From positions 5,456,001-5,520,000 of the forward strand of contig NZ_CP048405.1 in NCBI RefSeq assembly GCF_014084125.1: a stretch of 64,000 bases of DNA. The letters run 5' to 3'. The notes under the pieces were generated by a model. It was given only the letters and a program-made list of their open reading frames with translations, ran no database searches and was not told the origin of the DNA. Source of the DNA: Streptacidiphilus sp. PB12-B1b (GTDB lineage Bacteria > Actinomycetota > Actinomycetes > Streptomycetales > Streptomycetaceae). A program made the position numbers and the translations under genes. Numbering within the stretch: the first letter of the stretch is position 1; each line of letters opens with the position of its first letter. Below are positions 45,812-54,946 of the stretch, piece by piece.

Positions 45812-46903
45812 TTGGATGTCGATTCAGTCATGCCTGAAAAAGACGCGCCCAGGTCCGTCTACGAACTCCACGACAGCTGGGACAACGGGTTTTTCTCCGA
45901 TACCAGAACCGAGCCGGCCGAACGTGACCCCAGAAATTTATCCACGCCCTGGTCGAACGTTCCGGCGCCGTCCTTCGAACCGACTCGCGGGCGCGTCACG
46001 CGCGTACCGCTCGACCGACTGCTGGACGCCGAGTCGCCGAGGCTCGGGGGGCTCGACGAGAGGCACCTCTCCACCCTGCTCGACGTCGAGGACGACCTGC
46101 CCCCGATCATCGTGCACGGCCCGACCATGCGGGTAATCGACGGTATGCACCGTCTGCACGCGGCCCGGCTCAGGAACCGCGAGACCATCGACGTGGTCTA
46201 CTTCGACGGCTCCGAGAAGGAGTCGTTCGTCCTGGCCGTCGAGGCGAACGTCCGGCACGGCCTGCCGCTGACTCTCGCGGAGCGGAAGGAGTCCGCCAAG
46301 AGGATCCTCCGCAGCTATCCGGAGTGGTCGAACCAGGCGATCGCAACCAAGACCGGGCTGTCCTCCAAGACGGTGGGCATGCTCCGCCGGGACGACGGAG
46401 CAGCCGAGACCCAGCCCACGGTCAGGATCGGGAGGGACGGGCGGGTCCGCCCGCTGAGCGTCGTCGAGGGCCGACTGAGGGCCCGCGAGGTACTGGCCCA
46501 GAACCCGGACGCCTCACTGCGGGAGATAGCCAGGGAGTCCGGCATCTCGGTCGGAACCGCGCGGGACGTGCGGGAGAGGCTGAGCAAGGGGGAGAGCCCG
46601 ATTCCGGGGAGCCGGGCGGCCGCGGCGGAGGCCGAGCCCCGACCGGCGGAGCCCGGCCCCTCGTCAGAGCTGGTCGACTTCGCCATCGTCCTGGACTCGC
46701 TCCGCAAGGATCCCGCCCTTCGGTACAGCGATGAGGGACGTGCGCTCATCCGCTGGCTGGAGACCCGCACGGTGCGCCGGGAGGAGATCAACCTGGTCGC
46801 GCAGGTGCCGGCGCACCAGGCGACCAGACTCGCCAACATGGCCCGGGCCTGCGCCGCGCACTGGGAGGCCATCGCGGTCGCCCTGGAACGCCGGGGCGGC
46901 TGA
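45812..46903 (+). CDS. StrR-type ParB/HTH transcriptional regulator, 363 aa
   Basis: Resembles the StrR family of pathway-specific activators (StrR, Bbr, NovG). The N-terminal ParB-like domain contains VTRVPLDRLL, the segment DDLPPIIVHGPTMRVIDGMH and RLHAARLRN. It is followed by two helix-turn-helix stretches, SNQAIATKTGLSSKTVGMLR and ASLREIARESGISVGTAR. Start is TTG at 45812, with GGGGGG about 9 nt upstream; the later ATG at 45830 lacks an SD. Codon 43 is TTA (45938-45940), so synthesis probably depends on the bldA tRNA, linking the cluster to development. It lies 182 nt after the C39 exporter and is the best candidate for the local activator. Its exact targets are unknown. Confidence 0.85.
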   Translation: MDVDSVMPEKDAPRSVYELHDSWDNGFFSDTRTEPAERDPRNLSTPWSNVPAPSFEPTRGRVTRVPLDRLLDAESPRLGGLDERHLSTLLDVEDDLPPIIVHGPTMRVIDGMHRLHAARLRNRETIDVVYFDGSEKESFVLAVEANVRHGLPLTLAERKESAKRILRSYPEWSNQAIATKTGLSSKTVGMLRRDDGAAETQPTVRIGRDGRVRPLSVVEGRLRAREVLAQNPDASLREIARESGISVGTARDVRERLSKGESPIPGSRAAAAEAEPRPAEPGPSSELVDFAIVLDSLRKDPALRYSDEGRALIRWLETRTVRREEINLVAQVPAHQATRLANMARACAAHWEAIAVALERRGG

Positions 46904-46921
46904 GCGGACCGGGGGCCGAGG

Positions 46922-47569
46922 TCAGAGCACGGACTCGCGCGCGGACAGTTCGGCGATCGCGTCGAGGGCCGCCTGCACGCACTCTTCGGCGCTCCGCCGG
47001 TCCGTGTCGACCGTCAGGACCCGCCCCCGGGCCGCCGCCCAGGAGCGGTAGAGCAACTGCATCTCCCCCTGGTAGCGGAGGAAGTCCGCCTCGACATCGG
47101 ACGTCCGTCGATAGTCGCGGCCGCTGTGGTACCCGCCCAGCACCTTGCCCAGGCGCTTCCTCCGCTCCAGCGTGACTGCCGGCGGGCACTCGACCAGGAT
47201 GGTGAGCGCCTCCCTCGGAGCGAAGTCGAACACCCTTGACGCCAGCGCCGGTTCGACTCCGCGGATGACCGAGCGGGCGATTCCCGACGCTACGTGGCGG
47301 TCGGCGAGCACGACTCCGCCGCGGTCCAGATCTGCCCCCAGTGAGGTCTCGCAGCGATGGGCCAGGTCCGCGGCCTCCGCGAAAAGCAGCGAGTGCGGAC
47401 CCAGTCGGCCGTCGCGCTTCCACTCCGGGATGTGCGCGCCGACGAGGTCGGACGAGTTCCAGTCGGTCATGGAGACCGGACGCCCGGTGAGCGCCCCGAG
47501 CCTCGGCAGAATCCCGTCGATCAGAGTCGACTTGCCCACGGAGTAGATCCCGTCGATTGCAATCAGCAC
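46922..47569 (-). CDS. Thymidylate-kinase-like P-loop protein, about 215 aa
   Basis: A small nucleoside-monophosphate-kinase-fold protein. The P-loop is AIDGIYSVGKST; LADRHVASGIAR corresponds to the DRY-type motif of dTMP kinases; ILVECPPAVTLERRKRL matches the conserved beta-strand and LID entrance. The start is uncertain. GTG at 47569 has AAAGG 7 nt upstream and puts the P-loop at the normal distance from the N-terminus. ATG at 47599 and ATG at 47641 would extend it by 10 and 24 residues. It ends 18 nt from the regulator, convergent with it. It could be a housekeeping-like nucleotide kinase or a kinase recruited to the pathway; the sequence does not decide. Confidence 0.7.
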   Translation of the reverse strand: MLIAIDGIYSVGKSTLIDGILPRLGALTGRPVSMTDWNSSDLVGAHIPEWKRDGRLGPHSLLFAEAADLAHRCETSLGADLDRGGVVLADRHVASGIARSVIRGVEPALASRVFDFAPREALTILVECPPAVTLERRKRLGKVLGGYHSGRDYRRTSDVEADFLRYQGEMQLLYRSWAAARGRVLTVDTDRRSAEECVQAALDAIAELSARESVL

Positions 47570-47823
47570 GCGGATGCCTTTCGGATTCGGACCGGTCATC
47601 GGCCGGAGGCCGGCGGAGAAGCACGCCTCACTCTCGCCCATGGGGTCCGGTGTTCAATAGCGCCGCACGCGCCGCCGGGCTGCCGAAACGTCCTGCTTGC
47701 GCCTCACTCCCGGGTCCCACAGGATGTCCGGTGCCCAAGTCCCCATCACCAAAGGTCGGTTGTTGTTCCGCACCGCGAACACGCGGCCAGTGGAGACGCG
47801 CCGAGAGCTGGAGAGGCCAGACC

Positions 47824-49733
47824 ATGGACCCGAAGACCGCCGACCACCAGGAGCCCGGCCGGGTGAGCCCCCCGAGGTGCGAGATCCCCCGGGCGGGTAC
47901 CGGCAGTTCCTCCGGGTGGCCCTGCGGGCCGGTCCCGCGCTGTGCGCGCTGTGCGCGGTTTGTGCCCTGGTCTCCGCCGGGGCCCCGCTGGTCGTGGCGG
48001 CCGCCGTCGGCGGAGTGATCGGTCATGTGCCGGCGCTGACCGCGCACGGCCTCGGCTCGTCCGCCGGGCGGGCCGCCCTGTGGTGGGCGGTCGTGGCCGG
48101 CCTCTGCCTGCTGCTGCTGTGGATCGCGGGATCACTGAGGACGGCGACGGCCACCGCCCTCGGCGATCGGATCGACGCCGCACTGCAACGGGATCTGATG
48201 GACGCGGTGATGGCGCCACAGAGCATCGCGCATCTGGAGCAGCCGAAGACGCTCGACCTGGTCAACGTCGGCAGGGAGACCTTTCGCGGCTCCTGGGGAC
48301 GGCCCGGGCGGCTCGCCGCGACCATCAGCGGGCTGGCGACCGGACAGGTCATGCTGCTCGGCTCATGCCTGCTGCTGGCCCGCTTCCATCTGCTGCTGGG
48401 GGCGGCGTTCCTGATGGTCGGCCTCTGGGCCGCGCACGAGGAGAAGGCCGCCTCCCGGGTGGAGGCGGCGCACCACTACGGCAGCAGCGAGGCAGCCCGG
48501 CGCCTGGACTACTTCTACGAGTTGGGGGCGACACCGCCCGCCGCCAAGGAGGTCCGGGTGTTCGGGCTCTCCGGCTTCCTGCACGACCGGTTCACCGACA
48601 CCTGGCGGCGGTCGATGGATCAGGTGCTGACGCCGCTGCCGATCCGGCCGCTGTCCGCCACCGCGGCGCTGGCCTGCGTCGTGCTCGCCGGGCTGGGCTG
48701 GGTCGCCGCCGACGCCGCGGCCGGACGACTCAGTGCCGGATCGGCCGCCGTCCTCGCCCAAGCCCTGGCGGTCGGGGTCGCCGGTGTCCAGCAGGCCTCT
48801 TGGACGGGCCTGCAGACCGAACTGGCTCTGGCCACCCTGGTCCGCTACGGCGAGGCCGTGGCCGTAGTCCGCGAAGCCGGTTCCTCGACGACGACCGGCG
48901 CCGGCCTGCCGGCGGACGGCCTGCCCGGCAAGGAGATCCGCTTCCAGGGGGTGTCCTTCCGCTACCCCGGCTCTTCGGGCGCGGCGCTCCAGGACCTGGA
49001 TCTGGTGGTCCCGGCCGGACGGTCGCTGGCCGTGGTCGGCGTCAACGGCGCGGGCAAGACCACCCTGGTGAAGCTGTTGTGCCGGCTGTACGAGCCGACG
49101 TCCGGCCGCATCACCGTCGACGGCGCCGACCTGGCCGTGCTCGATCCGGTCGCCTGGCGTCAGCGCGTCGCCGCGGTCTTTCAGGACGCCACCCGGTTCG
49201 CGCTCACGGCACGCGACAACGTCGCCTTCGGCCACGTCGGCTCCGCCGCCGACGAGGACGGCATCCGGGCGGCCGCCGCCACTGCCGGTGTGGCCGACGT
49301 CATCGACTCGCTCCCGGCTGCCTGGAACACCGTCCTGTCCGCGGAGTTCCCCGACGGAGCCGACCTGTCCGGGGGCCAGTGGCACAAGGTCGCCCTCGCC
49401 CGCGCCCTGTACGCCGTCGATCGCGGCGCGGGCGTGCTCGTCCTGGACGAGCCCGCCGCCCACCTGGACGCGCGCGCCGAGGCCCGGCTCCACGAGCAGT
49501 TCCTGGAACTGACCGAGGGGCTGACCACCATCGTCATCTCGCATCGCTTCTCCACGGTCCGACAGGCGTCGTCCATCGCTGTCCTGGACGGCGGCAGGGT
49601 CGTCGAGCAGGGCACCCACGACGAACTGACAGCCCTCGGCGGCGCCTACGCGGACATGTTCCGCGTGCAGGCCGCGCGTTTCCGGGAGTCCGACGACACC
49701 GCCCCCGAGCAGCAGGAGGTCCCCCAGCCGTGA
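47824..49733 (+). CDS. ABC exporter half-transporter 1 (probable frameshift near the start)
   Basis: A fused membrane-ATPase half-transporter, forming a heterodimer with the next gene. After the N-terminus, membrane helices begin at FLRVALRAGPALCALCAV. The ATPase has Walker A VNGAGKTT, signature LSGGQWHK, Walker B VLVLDEPAAHLD and H-loop ISHRFS. The best start is ATG at 47824, with GGAGAGG 7 nt upstream, but it is one base out of frame with the transporter. Adding one C to the C6 run at 47868-47873 joins MDPKTADHQEPGRVSPP to EVRDPPGGYRQFLRVAL and gives about 636 aa. Without the correction, translation would have to begin at GTG 47790 or TTG 47697, which lack an SD. Substrate unknown. Confidence 0.88.
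47868..47873 (+). other. Frameshift site 2: C6 homopolymer, one base short
   Basis: The well-placed ATG at 47824 and the transporter body are in different frames. One more C in this run unites them. The same kind of single-base loss in a homopolymer occurs at 6153-6157 and 55743-55746. Confidence 0.6.
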
Positions 49734-51508
49734 AGTCCTGGCTCAGCACCTGGCGACTGCTCCTCGACATCGGCCGTGAGATCGGCCCGCTCGTCTGCGC
49801 GCTCTACATCGTCGTCAGCGCGACCGCGTTCGTGTCTCCGCTGCTCTTCGCGCTCGGCCTGCAACCGCTGGTCGACGGCGCCTCCGCCCACCATGCGGGC
49901 CAGATCGCCACCGGTGCGGTGGTGTCCGGACTGGCGCTGCTGCTGACGGGTCTCTCCCCGGTCGGCTACCGCTGGGCCACCATCCGGATGCGGGAGCGCT
50001 CGCACATGGTGGTCCAGCGCCGCCTGCTGGACCTGTCGGCGGGGGCGCCCGGGCTGGAGCACTTCGAGCGGGCCGAGTTCCGGGACCGGCTGGAACTGCT
50101 CAAACGCGGCTCCGAGGACTTGGCCAACGGCATGGCCCTCGGCCTCGTGGCCCCCGTGGTGACGGCCCAACTCGTCCTCACCGCGGTGCTGCTGGGGCGC
50201 CTGCAACCGGTTCTGGCGCTGGTGCCGGTGATCGCCCTGCCGGCCACCTGGCTCAGCCGCCGGGCGGAGGCCCTCAAGAGCGCCGCCGAGCTGCGCACCG
50301 CCGCCGACCGCCGCACGGCCCAGCACCTGTTCACCCTGGCGACGACCTCCGCCTCCGGCAAGGAGCTGCTCCTGTACGGGCTGCGGGACGAGCTGACCCG
50401 GCGGCACCGCCGGGCGACCGGGGCGGTGCACCGCGCCACCGAGGCGGCCCTGCTGCGCTCCACCGTGGCCACGGCCGGCAGCTGGCTGCTCTTCGCCGCC
50501 GCCTATGTGGGCGCCCTGCTGCTGTTGCTGCGCCAGGCGGCCGACGGACACGCCACTCCCGGTCAGGTGGCCCTGACCCTCGGCCTGGCGGCGGCCGTGG
50601 TCAGCGCCTGCGGGCGGCTCGCCGACCTGACCGGCTCGGCGCTGCGGGTGCGTACCGTGGCCGACCACTACCGCTGGCTCCAGGGCCAGGCCTCGCCGGT
50701 CGGGAGGGCCGAGCACATCGCGCCGCCCGCGCGGCTGGAACGCGGTATCCAGCTCGACCGGGTCAGCTTCACCTACGCGGGCGCCGAGCGACCCGCCCTC
50801 GCCGAGGTCAGCCTGTTGCTGCCGGCCGGCGCCGTCGTCGCCCTGGTCGGCGAGAACGGCGCGGGCAAGACCACTCTGGTCAAACTGCTCACTGCGATGT
50901 ACCCGGTGACCAGCGGCCGCATCCTGGTCGACGGCGCCGACCTGTCCGCCCTCGACGTCGACGGCTACCGCCGTCGGCTCACCGCCGGGTTCCAGGACCA
51001 CGCCCGCCTCGAAGTGTCCGTCCGCGAGAACGTGGGTGTCGGCGACCTCACCCGGATGGACGACCGGGACGCTGTGAGCGCCGCCCTGGACAAGGCCGGT
51101 GCCGACTTCGTCCAGGCCCTCCCGCAGGGGCCCGACACCTCGCTCGGTACCTCCTGGGAGGGCGGCGTGGACCTGTCCGGCGGTCAGTGGCAGCGGCTGG
51201 CGGTGGCCAGGGGGATGCTCCGGCCCTCACCGCTGCTGGCGGTCTGGGACGAGCCGGCCGCCTCACTCGACCCGCAGGCCGAGCACGCCCTGTTCGAGCA
51301 GTTGGAGGTCGAGTCCCGCCGGGGCCGGGCCGACGGACGGATCACCCTGCTGGTCTCCCACCGCTTCTCCACCGTCCGCATGGCCGATCTCATCATCGTC
51401 CTGGCCGAGGGCCGGGTGGTCGAGCAGGGCACTCACGACCTGCTCATGGCGGACGGCGGGGGCCTGTACTCGGAGCTGTACCGGCTCCAGGCCCGCGCCT
51501 ACCGCTGA
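49730..51508 (+). CDS. ABC exporter half-transporter 2, 592 aa
   Basis: Partner of the preceding half-transporter. GTG at 49730 overlaps the upstream stop (GTGA), with AGGAGG about 11 nt upstream, so the two are coupled. A membrane domain (about residues 15-310) precedes an ATPase with Walker A GENGAGKTT, signature LSGGQWQR, Walker B LLAVWDEPAASLD and H-loop VSHRFS. Both partners appear catalytically competent. Likely role is export of, or self-resistance to, one of the products made here. Confidence 0.94.
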   Translation: MKSWLSTWRLLLDIGREIGPLVCALYIVVSATAFVSPLLFALGLQPLVDGASAHHAGQIATGAVVSGLALLLTGLSPVGYRWATIRMRERSHMVVQRRLLDLSAGAPGLEHFERAEFRDRLELLKRGSEDLANGMALGLVAPVVTAQLVLTAVLLGRLQPVLALVPVIALPATWLSRRAEALKSAAELRTAADRRTAQHLFTLATTSASGKELLLYGLRDELTRRHRRATGAVHRATEAALLRSTVATAGSWLLFAAAYVGALLLLLRQAADGHATPGQVALTLGLAAAVVSACGRLADLTGSALRVRTVADHYRWLQGQASPVGRAEHIAPPARLERGIQLDRVSFTYAGAERPALAEVSLLLPAGAVVALVGENGAGKTTLVKLLTAMYPVTSGRILVDGADLSALDVDGYRRRLTAGFQDHARLEVSVRENVGVGDLTRMDDRDAVSAALDKAGADFVQALPQGPDTSLGTSWEGGVDLSGGQWQRLAVARGMLRPSPLLAVWDEPAASLDPQAEHALFEQLEVESRRGRADGRITLLVSHRFSTVRMADLIIVLAEGRVVEQGTHDLLMADGGGLYSELYRLQARAYR

Positions 51509-51526
51509 GCCGGCGAGAGCGATCCG

Positions 51527-51567
51527 ACGGGAGGCCGCCCACCGGGGCACGGTGGACGGCCTCCCGT
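51527..51567. terminator. Strong bidirectional hairpin terminator
   Basis: Arms ACGGGAGGCCG and CGGCCTCCCGT, extended inward by CCACCG/CGGTGG with one mismatch on each side, enclose the loop GGGCA. It lies in the 85-nt gap between the convergent ABC exporter and ANL ligase genes, so it can end both transcripts. Confidence 0.85.
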
Positions 51568-51593
51568 GCGAGGCGCCGTCGTTCGAGGCCGGA

Positions 51594-53057
51594 TCAGCCC
51601 ACCTCGGCGGCCAGCTCCCGCAGCCGCGCCCGGTCGACCTTCCCATTGCGGTTCTCAGGCAGCTCATCCACCACCACGACCTGCCCCGGCGACTTGTGCG
51701 CGCCGAGTTCGCGGGCCAGGGCGCGCAGGATGTCCGCGCGCGGGCGGTCACTGACCACGAAGACGACCGGGTCCGGGTGCCCGGACCGGCGAACCACGCA
51801 GACCGCGGTCGTCCCGTCGATCCGCATGGCCGCGCTCTCGATCTCCGCCGCACCGACGCGTACGGAGCCCACCTTGTAGGTGTCGTCGGCACGGTGGGAG
51901 AAGCAGAACCGCCCGGCCTCGTCGATCCAGCCGAAGTCGCCGCTGTACAGGGCGGTCCCCTCCGGCGTGGTCCGGAACCGCCGGCGCGTCTCCTCCGGCC
52001 TGCCCCAGTACCCCACCATCACATGCGGCCCGTGGACGACCAGTTCCCCGGTCTCGCCGGGTCGGCACGGCCTGCCGTCCTCGTCCCGAACCTCCAGGGC
52101 GGTACCGGGCAGCGGGAGCCCGACCGCGTCCGGCGCGTCCAGGTCCTCGTCCGGCTCACTGATCGAGACCCGCTTGCACTCAGTCAGTCCGAACATGCGG
52201 ACGACGCCCGCTCCGGGGAAGCCCCGGCGCAGGCTCACGCAGTCCTCCGGTGTGAGCGCGTCGCCGGTGTTGGTGAACAGCCGCACGGGCGGACGCCGGG
52301 CGTTCGGCCGACCCGCGAGCAGGCAGAGCCTCCGCGCCAGGCCCGGGACGACCGGGACGACCGTGGCTCCGGCCCGGTGGGCCCGCGCCAGCAGCAAAGG
52401 ACCGACTCCGCTGGGCGCGAGGACCAGGTCACTGCCCCCGTGCAGCGCCAGGAACAGCTGGTACAGCCCGTAGTCGAAACTCATCGGCAGGCAGCTGAAG
52501 ACGACGTCGCCCGGACGGTAGCCGAGCCGGTCGGCGATCGCCCGGACCGCGAACTCCGCCTGCCGGTGCGGGCACACCACACCGCGTGGCGCGGCCGTTG
52601 AACCCGAGGTGTACATGATGAGCGCGATGTCGTCCGGCTCGACGGCAGGCGCGGGCTCGGCCGTGGCCGCCGGGGGCCCGAGAGCGAAGGCCGGATCCGC
52701 CGGCAGGAACCGTACCGGCGGATCCCCGGCCGGTGCTCCGTCCGGCCTCGAAGCGTCGACGACCAGCAGCGCGGGACGGCAGTCACGCATGATGTCGTCC
52801 AGTTGGCCGAGTGGGGTGCCGGGGTGCAGCGGCACCGGAACCAGGCCGGCCCGCAGCGCGCCGAGCAGCGCGGCGGCCAGTGTGACGCAGTTGGGCAGCA
52901 GGAAGGCCACCCGGTCACCGCGGACCGCGCCCCGGTCCGTCAGCAGACCGGCCCAGGCCTGGGTCTCCACGCCGAACTCCCTTACCGTGCAGCTGCGGTG
53001 GTCGTCCGAGAGGGTCGCTGCCGGGTTCGCGGCGTCGAGCAGGTCATGCAGTGCCAT
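51594..53057 (-). CDS. ANL-superfamily acyl/amino-acid adenylating ligase, 487 aa
   Basis: Activates a carboxylic acid as an adenylate and passes it to a thiol. Motifs: phosphate loop MYTSGSTAAPRGV, the aromatic segment FGLTEC, YSGDFGWID, hinge-proximal FSHRADDTYKVGS, and the catalytic C-terminal Lys in ENRNGKVDR. No carrier domain is attached, so the stand-alone ACP at 59119-59367 in the same operon is the likely acceptor. It overlaps the upstream glycosyltransferase gene by 14 nt and is the last gene of the operon, ending at the hairpin at 51527-51567. Substrate cannot be read from the sequence by eye. Confidence 0.92.
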   Translation of the reverse strand: MALHDLLDAANPAATLSDDHRSCTVREFGVETQAWAGLLTDRGAVRGDRVAFLLPNCVTLAAALLGALRAGLVPVPLHPGTPLGQLDDIMRDCRPALLVVDASRPDGAPAGDPPVRFLPADPAFALGPPAATAEPAPAVEPDDIALIMYTSGSTAAPRGVVCPHRQAEFAVRAIADRLGYRPGDVVFSCLPMSFDYGLYQLFLALHGGSDLVLAPSGVGPLLLARAHRAGATVVPVVPGLARRLCLLAGRPNARRPPVRLFTNTGDALTPEDCVSLRRGFPGAGVVRMFGLTECKRVSISEPDEDLDAPDAVGLPLPGTALEVRDEDGRPCRPGETGELVVHGPHVMVGYWGRPEETRRRFRTTPEGTALYSGDFGWIDEAGRFCFSHRADDTYKVGSVRVGAAEIESAAMRIDGTTAVCVVRRSGHPDPVVFVVSDRPRADILRALARELGAHKSPGQVVVVDELPENRNGKVDRARLRELAAEVG

Positions 53058-54081
53058 GGGGGCTCACCTGTCCGGATCCCGCGCCGCCGGCGAGGGCGCG
53101 TCGGTAGTCGGCTATCAAGCGGTGGTAGCCCTGCCCGAAGTACTCATGCAGACGCGTGACCTCGGGCCGGGGCCAGCGCTCGGCCAATAGGGCCAGTCCG
53201 CTGGTATCCGCGAAGGACCGGAGATTGCGCCGATGCTCCAGCAGGACGCTGGCCGCCGCCGGTTCGAAGTGGATGCCGACGCCCGCTTCGAGCAGCTTCA
53301 GGCCGAGGTCCTGATCCGAGTTGCCGCTCGGCACCGTCTCCTCGACCCCGCCGATGTCCAGCAGCGTGGACCGGGCGACCGAGTGGTTGCCCATGCGGAC
53401 GCACAGCCAGCGCAGGTCCGCGCGATCGCTCCGCAACTCGTTGTACATGTCCTGGAAGCCGGGCGTCAGCGCCGCGGTCCGGGACAACTCGGCGTATCGG
53501 TACCGGACGTCGTCGGGGGTGATCGTCCAATCAGTGAGGCCCAACTGCTCAGCGGTCGCCCGGATGTCAGCGAAGCCGAGCAGGCTGCCGAAGGCCCGCA
53601 CGGCGAGGTCGCCGCGCGGGTGCAGGGCACCGGTGATGATGTCGCGGAAGAGGATGCCGTAGGCGTACTGCCGCTCCGTCCCGCACAGATAGGCGGCCGA
53701 CGCCCGGCGGGCGTGGCCGCCGAGATGGGCCTCGACCGCGTCCGGTGCCAGCAGTGAGTCGTCGGTGGTGAGCAGGACGTATCGGCCGCGGGCGGCCTCG
53801 ACTCCGACGTTGTAGGCGGCGGACTGGCCGCGGGAGGGCCCGTCACCGCGCAGGACGCGCGGCCGGATCCGCAGCCGCCTGCGGGCGAACTCGTCCACCA
53901 GGTCAGCGAGCCGGACGTCGCTGGAGTCGTCGACGACAACGACCTCGAAGGCGGACGCCGCCGCCGTCTGGGCGTCCAGGGCCACCAGGCACAACCGCAG
54001 CAGCGCCCACCTCATCTCGGTACCGACTGCTCCGGAGAGCCGGCACGGAAGGACCACCGACAGCTCGGGCCGCTCAGACAT
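53044..54081 (-). CDS. Family 2 glycosyltransferase, 345 aa
   Basis: Inverting GT-A-fold transferase using an NDP-sugar. The N-terminus has ELSVVLPC, then FEVVVVDDSSD (first Asp motif), GPSRGQSAAYNVGVEAARG and YVLLTTDDSLL (DxD-type metal site). ATG at 54081 overlaps the stop of the upstream WbqC-like gene by 8 nt. No membrane segment is obvious. Probably transfers a sugar made with help from the dehydratase at 55931-56932. Acceptor unknown. Confidence 0.9.
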   Translation of the reverse strand: MSERPELSVVLPCRLSGAVGTEMRWALLRLCLVALDAQTAAASAFEVVVVDDSSDVRLADLVDEFARRRLRIRPRVLRGDGPSRGQSAAYNVGVEAARGRYVLLTTDDSLLAPDAVEAHLGGHARRASAAYLCGTERQYAYGILFRDIITGALHPRGDLAVRAFGSLLGFADIRATAEQLGLTDWTITPDDVRYRYAELSRTAALTPGFQDMYNELRSDRADLRWLCVRMGNHSVARSTLLDIGGVEETVPSGNSDQDLGLKLLEAGVGIHFEPAAASVLLEHRRNLRSFADTSGLALLAERWPRPEVTRLHEYFGQGYHRLIADYRRALAGGAGSGQVSPHGTA

Positions 54082-54946
54082 ACGCGCTCCTGACCGAGGG
54101 CACGCGCACGGTGACTCCGTCCGCCGTGGCGGGTGCCCCGGGGACCGTCTCCAGGACGGCCGGGGCCCCGCTCGCGGCGAGGGCTTCCAGGAGCGCCTTC
54201 CTGGTGGCGTTGCCGGCCAGCAGCGCCGCGGTGCTTTCGGCGCCGACGTTGAACAGCAGGTCCACCACGGAGAGGTCGGGGATGAACCCGCCGTGCCGCT
54301 GCTGGTACACGGGCCCCCGGTAGCGCTGGTAGAAGACCGAGATCCCGCGGTCCAGGAACTCCTGCTCGCGTAGGTAGTCATGCCCGTTGACACCGGACAC
54401 GTACACCGTCGCGGACGTGCGCCTGCAGTGGTCGAGCACGATCCGGGACTTCCGGCCCTCCCAGCCCAGTTCGCTGGCCCGCACGAAGTCCACCTCGATC
54501 CGCAGGGCTGCGGCCAGCCGTCGCAGCAGGTGGGCGTTCAACTCCACGAGGCTGGTCCAGCTGTGCCCCAGGAGGGCGTCCTCGAAGATCGGCGCATAGC
54601 TCCGCCAGTGGTCCGCCTGCGAGTAGGCCTGGCTCAGGCTCGTCCAGTGCGCGCGCTGCCAGTCGGTCCTCGTGGCGCACACGCCGGGCGCTATGGCGAT
54701 GTCGCACAGTCGGCGGGACGCGGAACCGCGCGAGGAGAGCGGGACGGTGAGCCAGAAGGAACCGTTCGGGCCCTTGATGCGGTTCCGGTTCTGCCAGCCT
54801 CGGCGGGAGTAGTCCACCGTGTCCATCAACACGATGACGTCGGCCAGTGCCAGCTTGTGGAACAGCCCCGCCCAGGGCAGGTAGGTGGGCTGGTGGCAGG
54901 TGACGATGCGCGGCACCGGGGCGTGGAAGGCAGGTCGGCCGCTCAT
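54074..54946 (-). CDS. WbqC-like family protein, 290 aa
   Basis: Matches the WbqC-like family found in polysaccharide and specialised-metabolite clusters, whose chemistry is poorly defined. Family hallmarks are the N-terminal IVTCHQPTYLPWAGLFHKLA, then VDYSRRGWQNRNRIKGPNG, the central RIVLDHCRR, and a C-terminal VVDLLFNVG. The ATG at 54946 overlaps the upstream stop (ATGA). Its position between an oxygenase and a glycosyltransferase fits a role in modifying a sugar or acyl-sugar. The reaction is unknown. Confidence 0.85.
   Translation of the reverse strand: MSGRPAFHAPVPRIVTCHQPTYLPWAGLFHKLALADVIVLMDTVDYSRRGWQNRNRIKGPNGSFWLTVPLSSRGSASRRLCDIAIAPGVCATRTDWQRAHWTSLSQAYSQADHWRSYAPIFEDALLGHSWTSLVELNAHLLRRLAAALRIEVDFVRASELGWEGRKSRIVLDHCRRTSATVYVSGVNGHDYLREQEFLDRGISVFYQRYRGPVYQQRHGGFIPDLSVVDLLFNVGAESTAALLAGNATRKALLEALAASGAPAVLETVPGAPATADGVTVRVPSVRSAYV

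Noticed and set aside
47942-51508. One 1188-codon frame suggesting a giant fused transporter
   Set aside because: Only the part from 49730 codes for the second half-transporter. The upstream part is a shadow of half-transporter 1.
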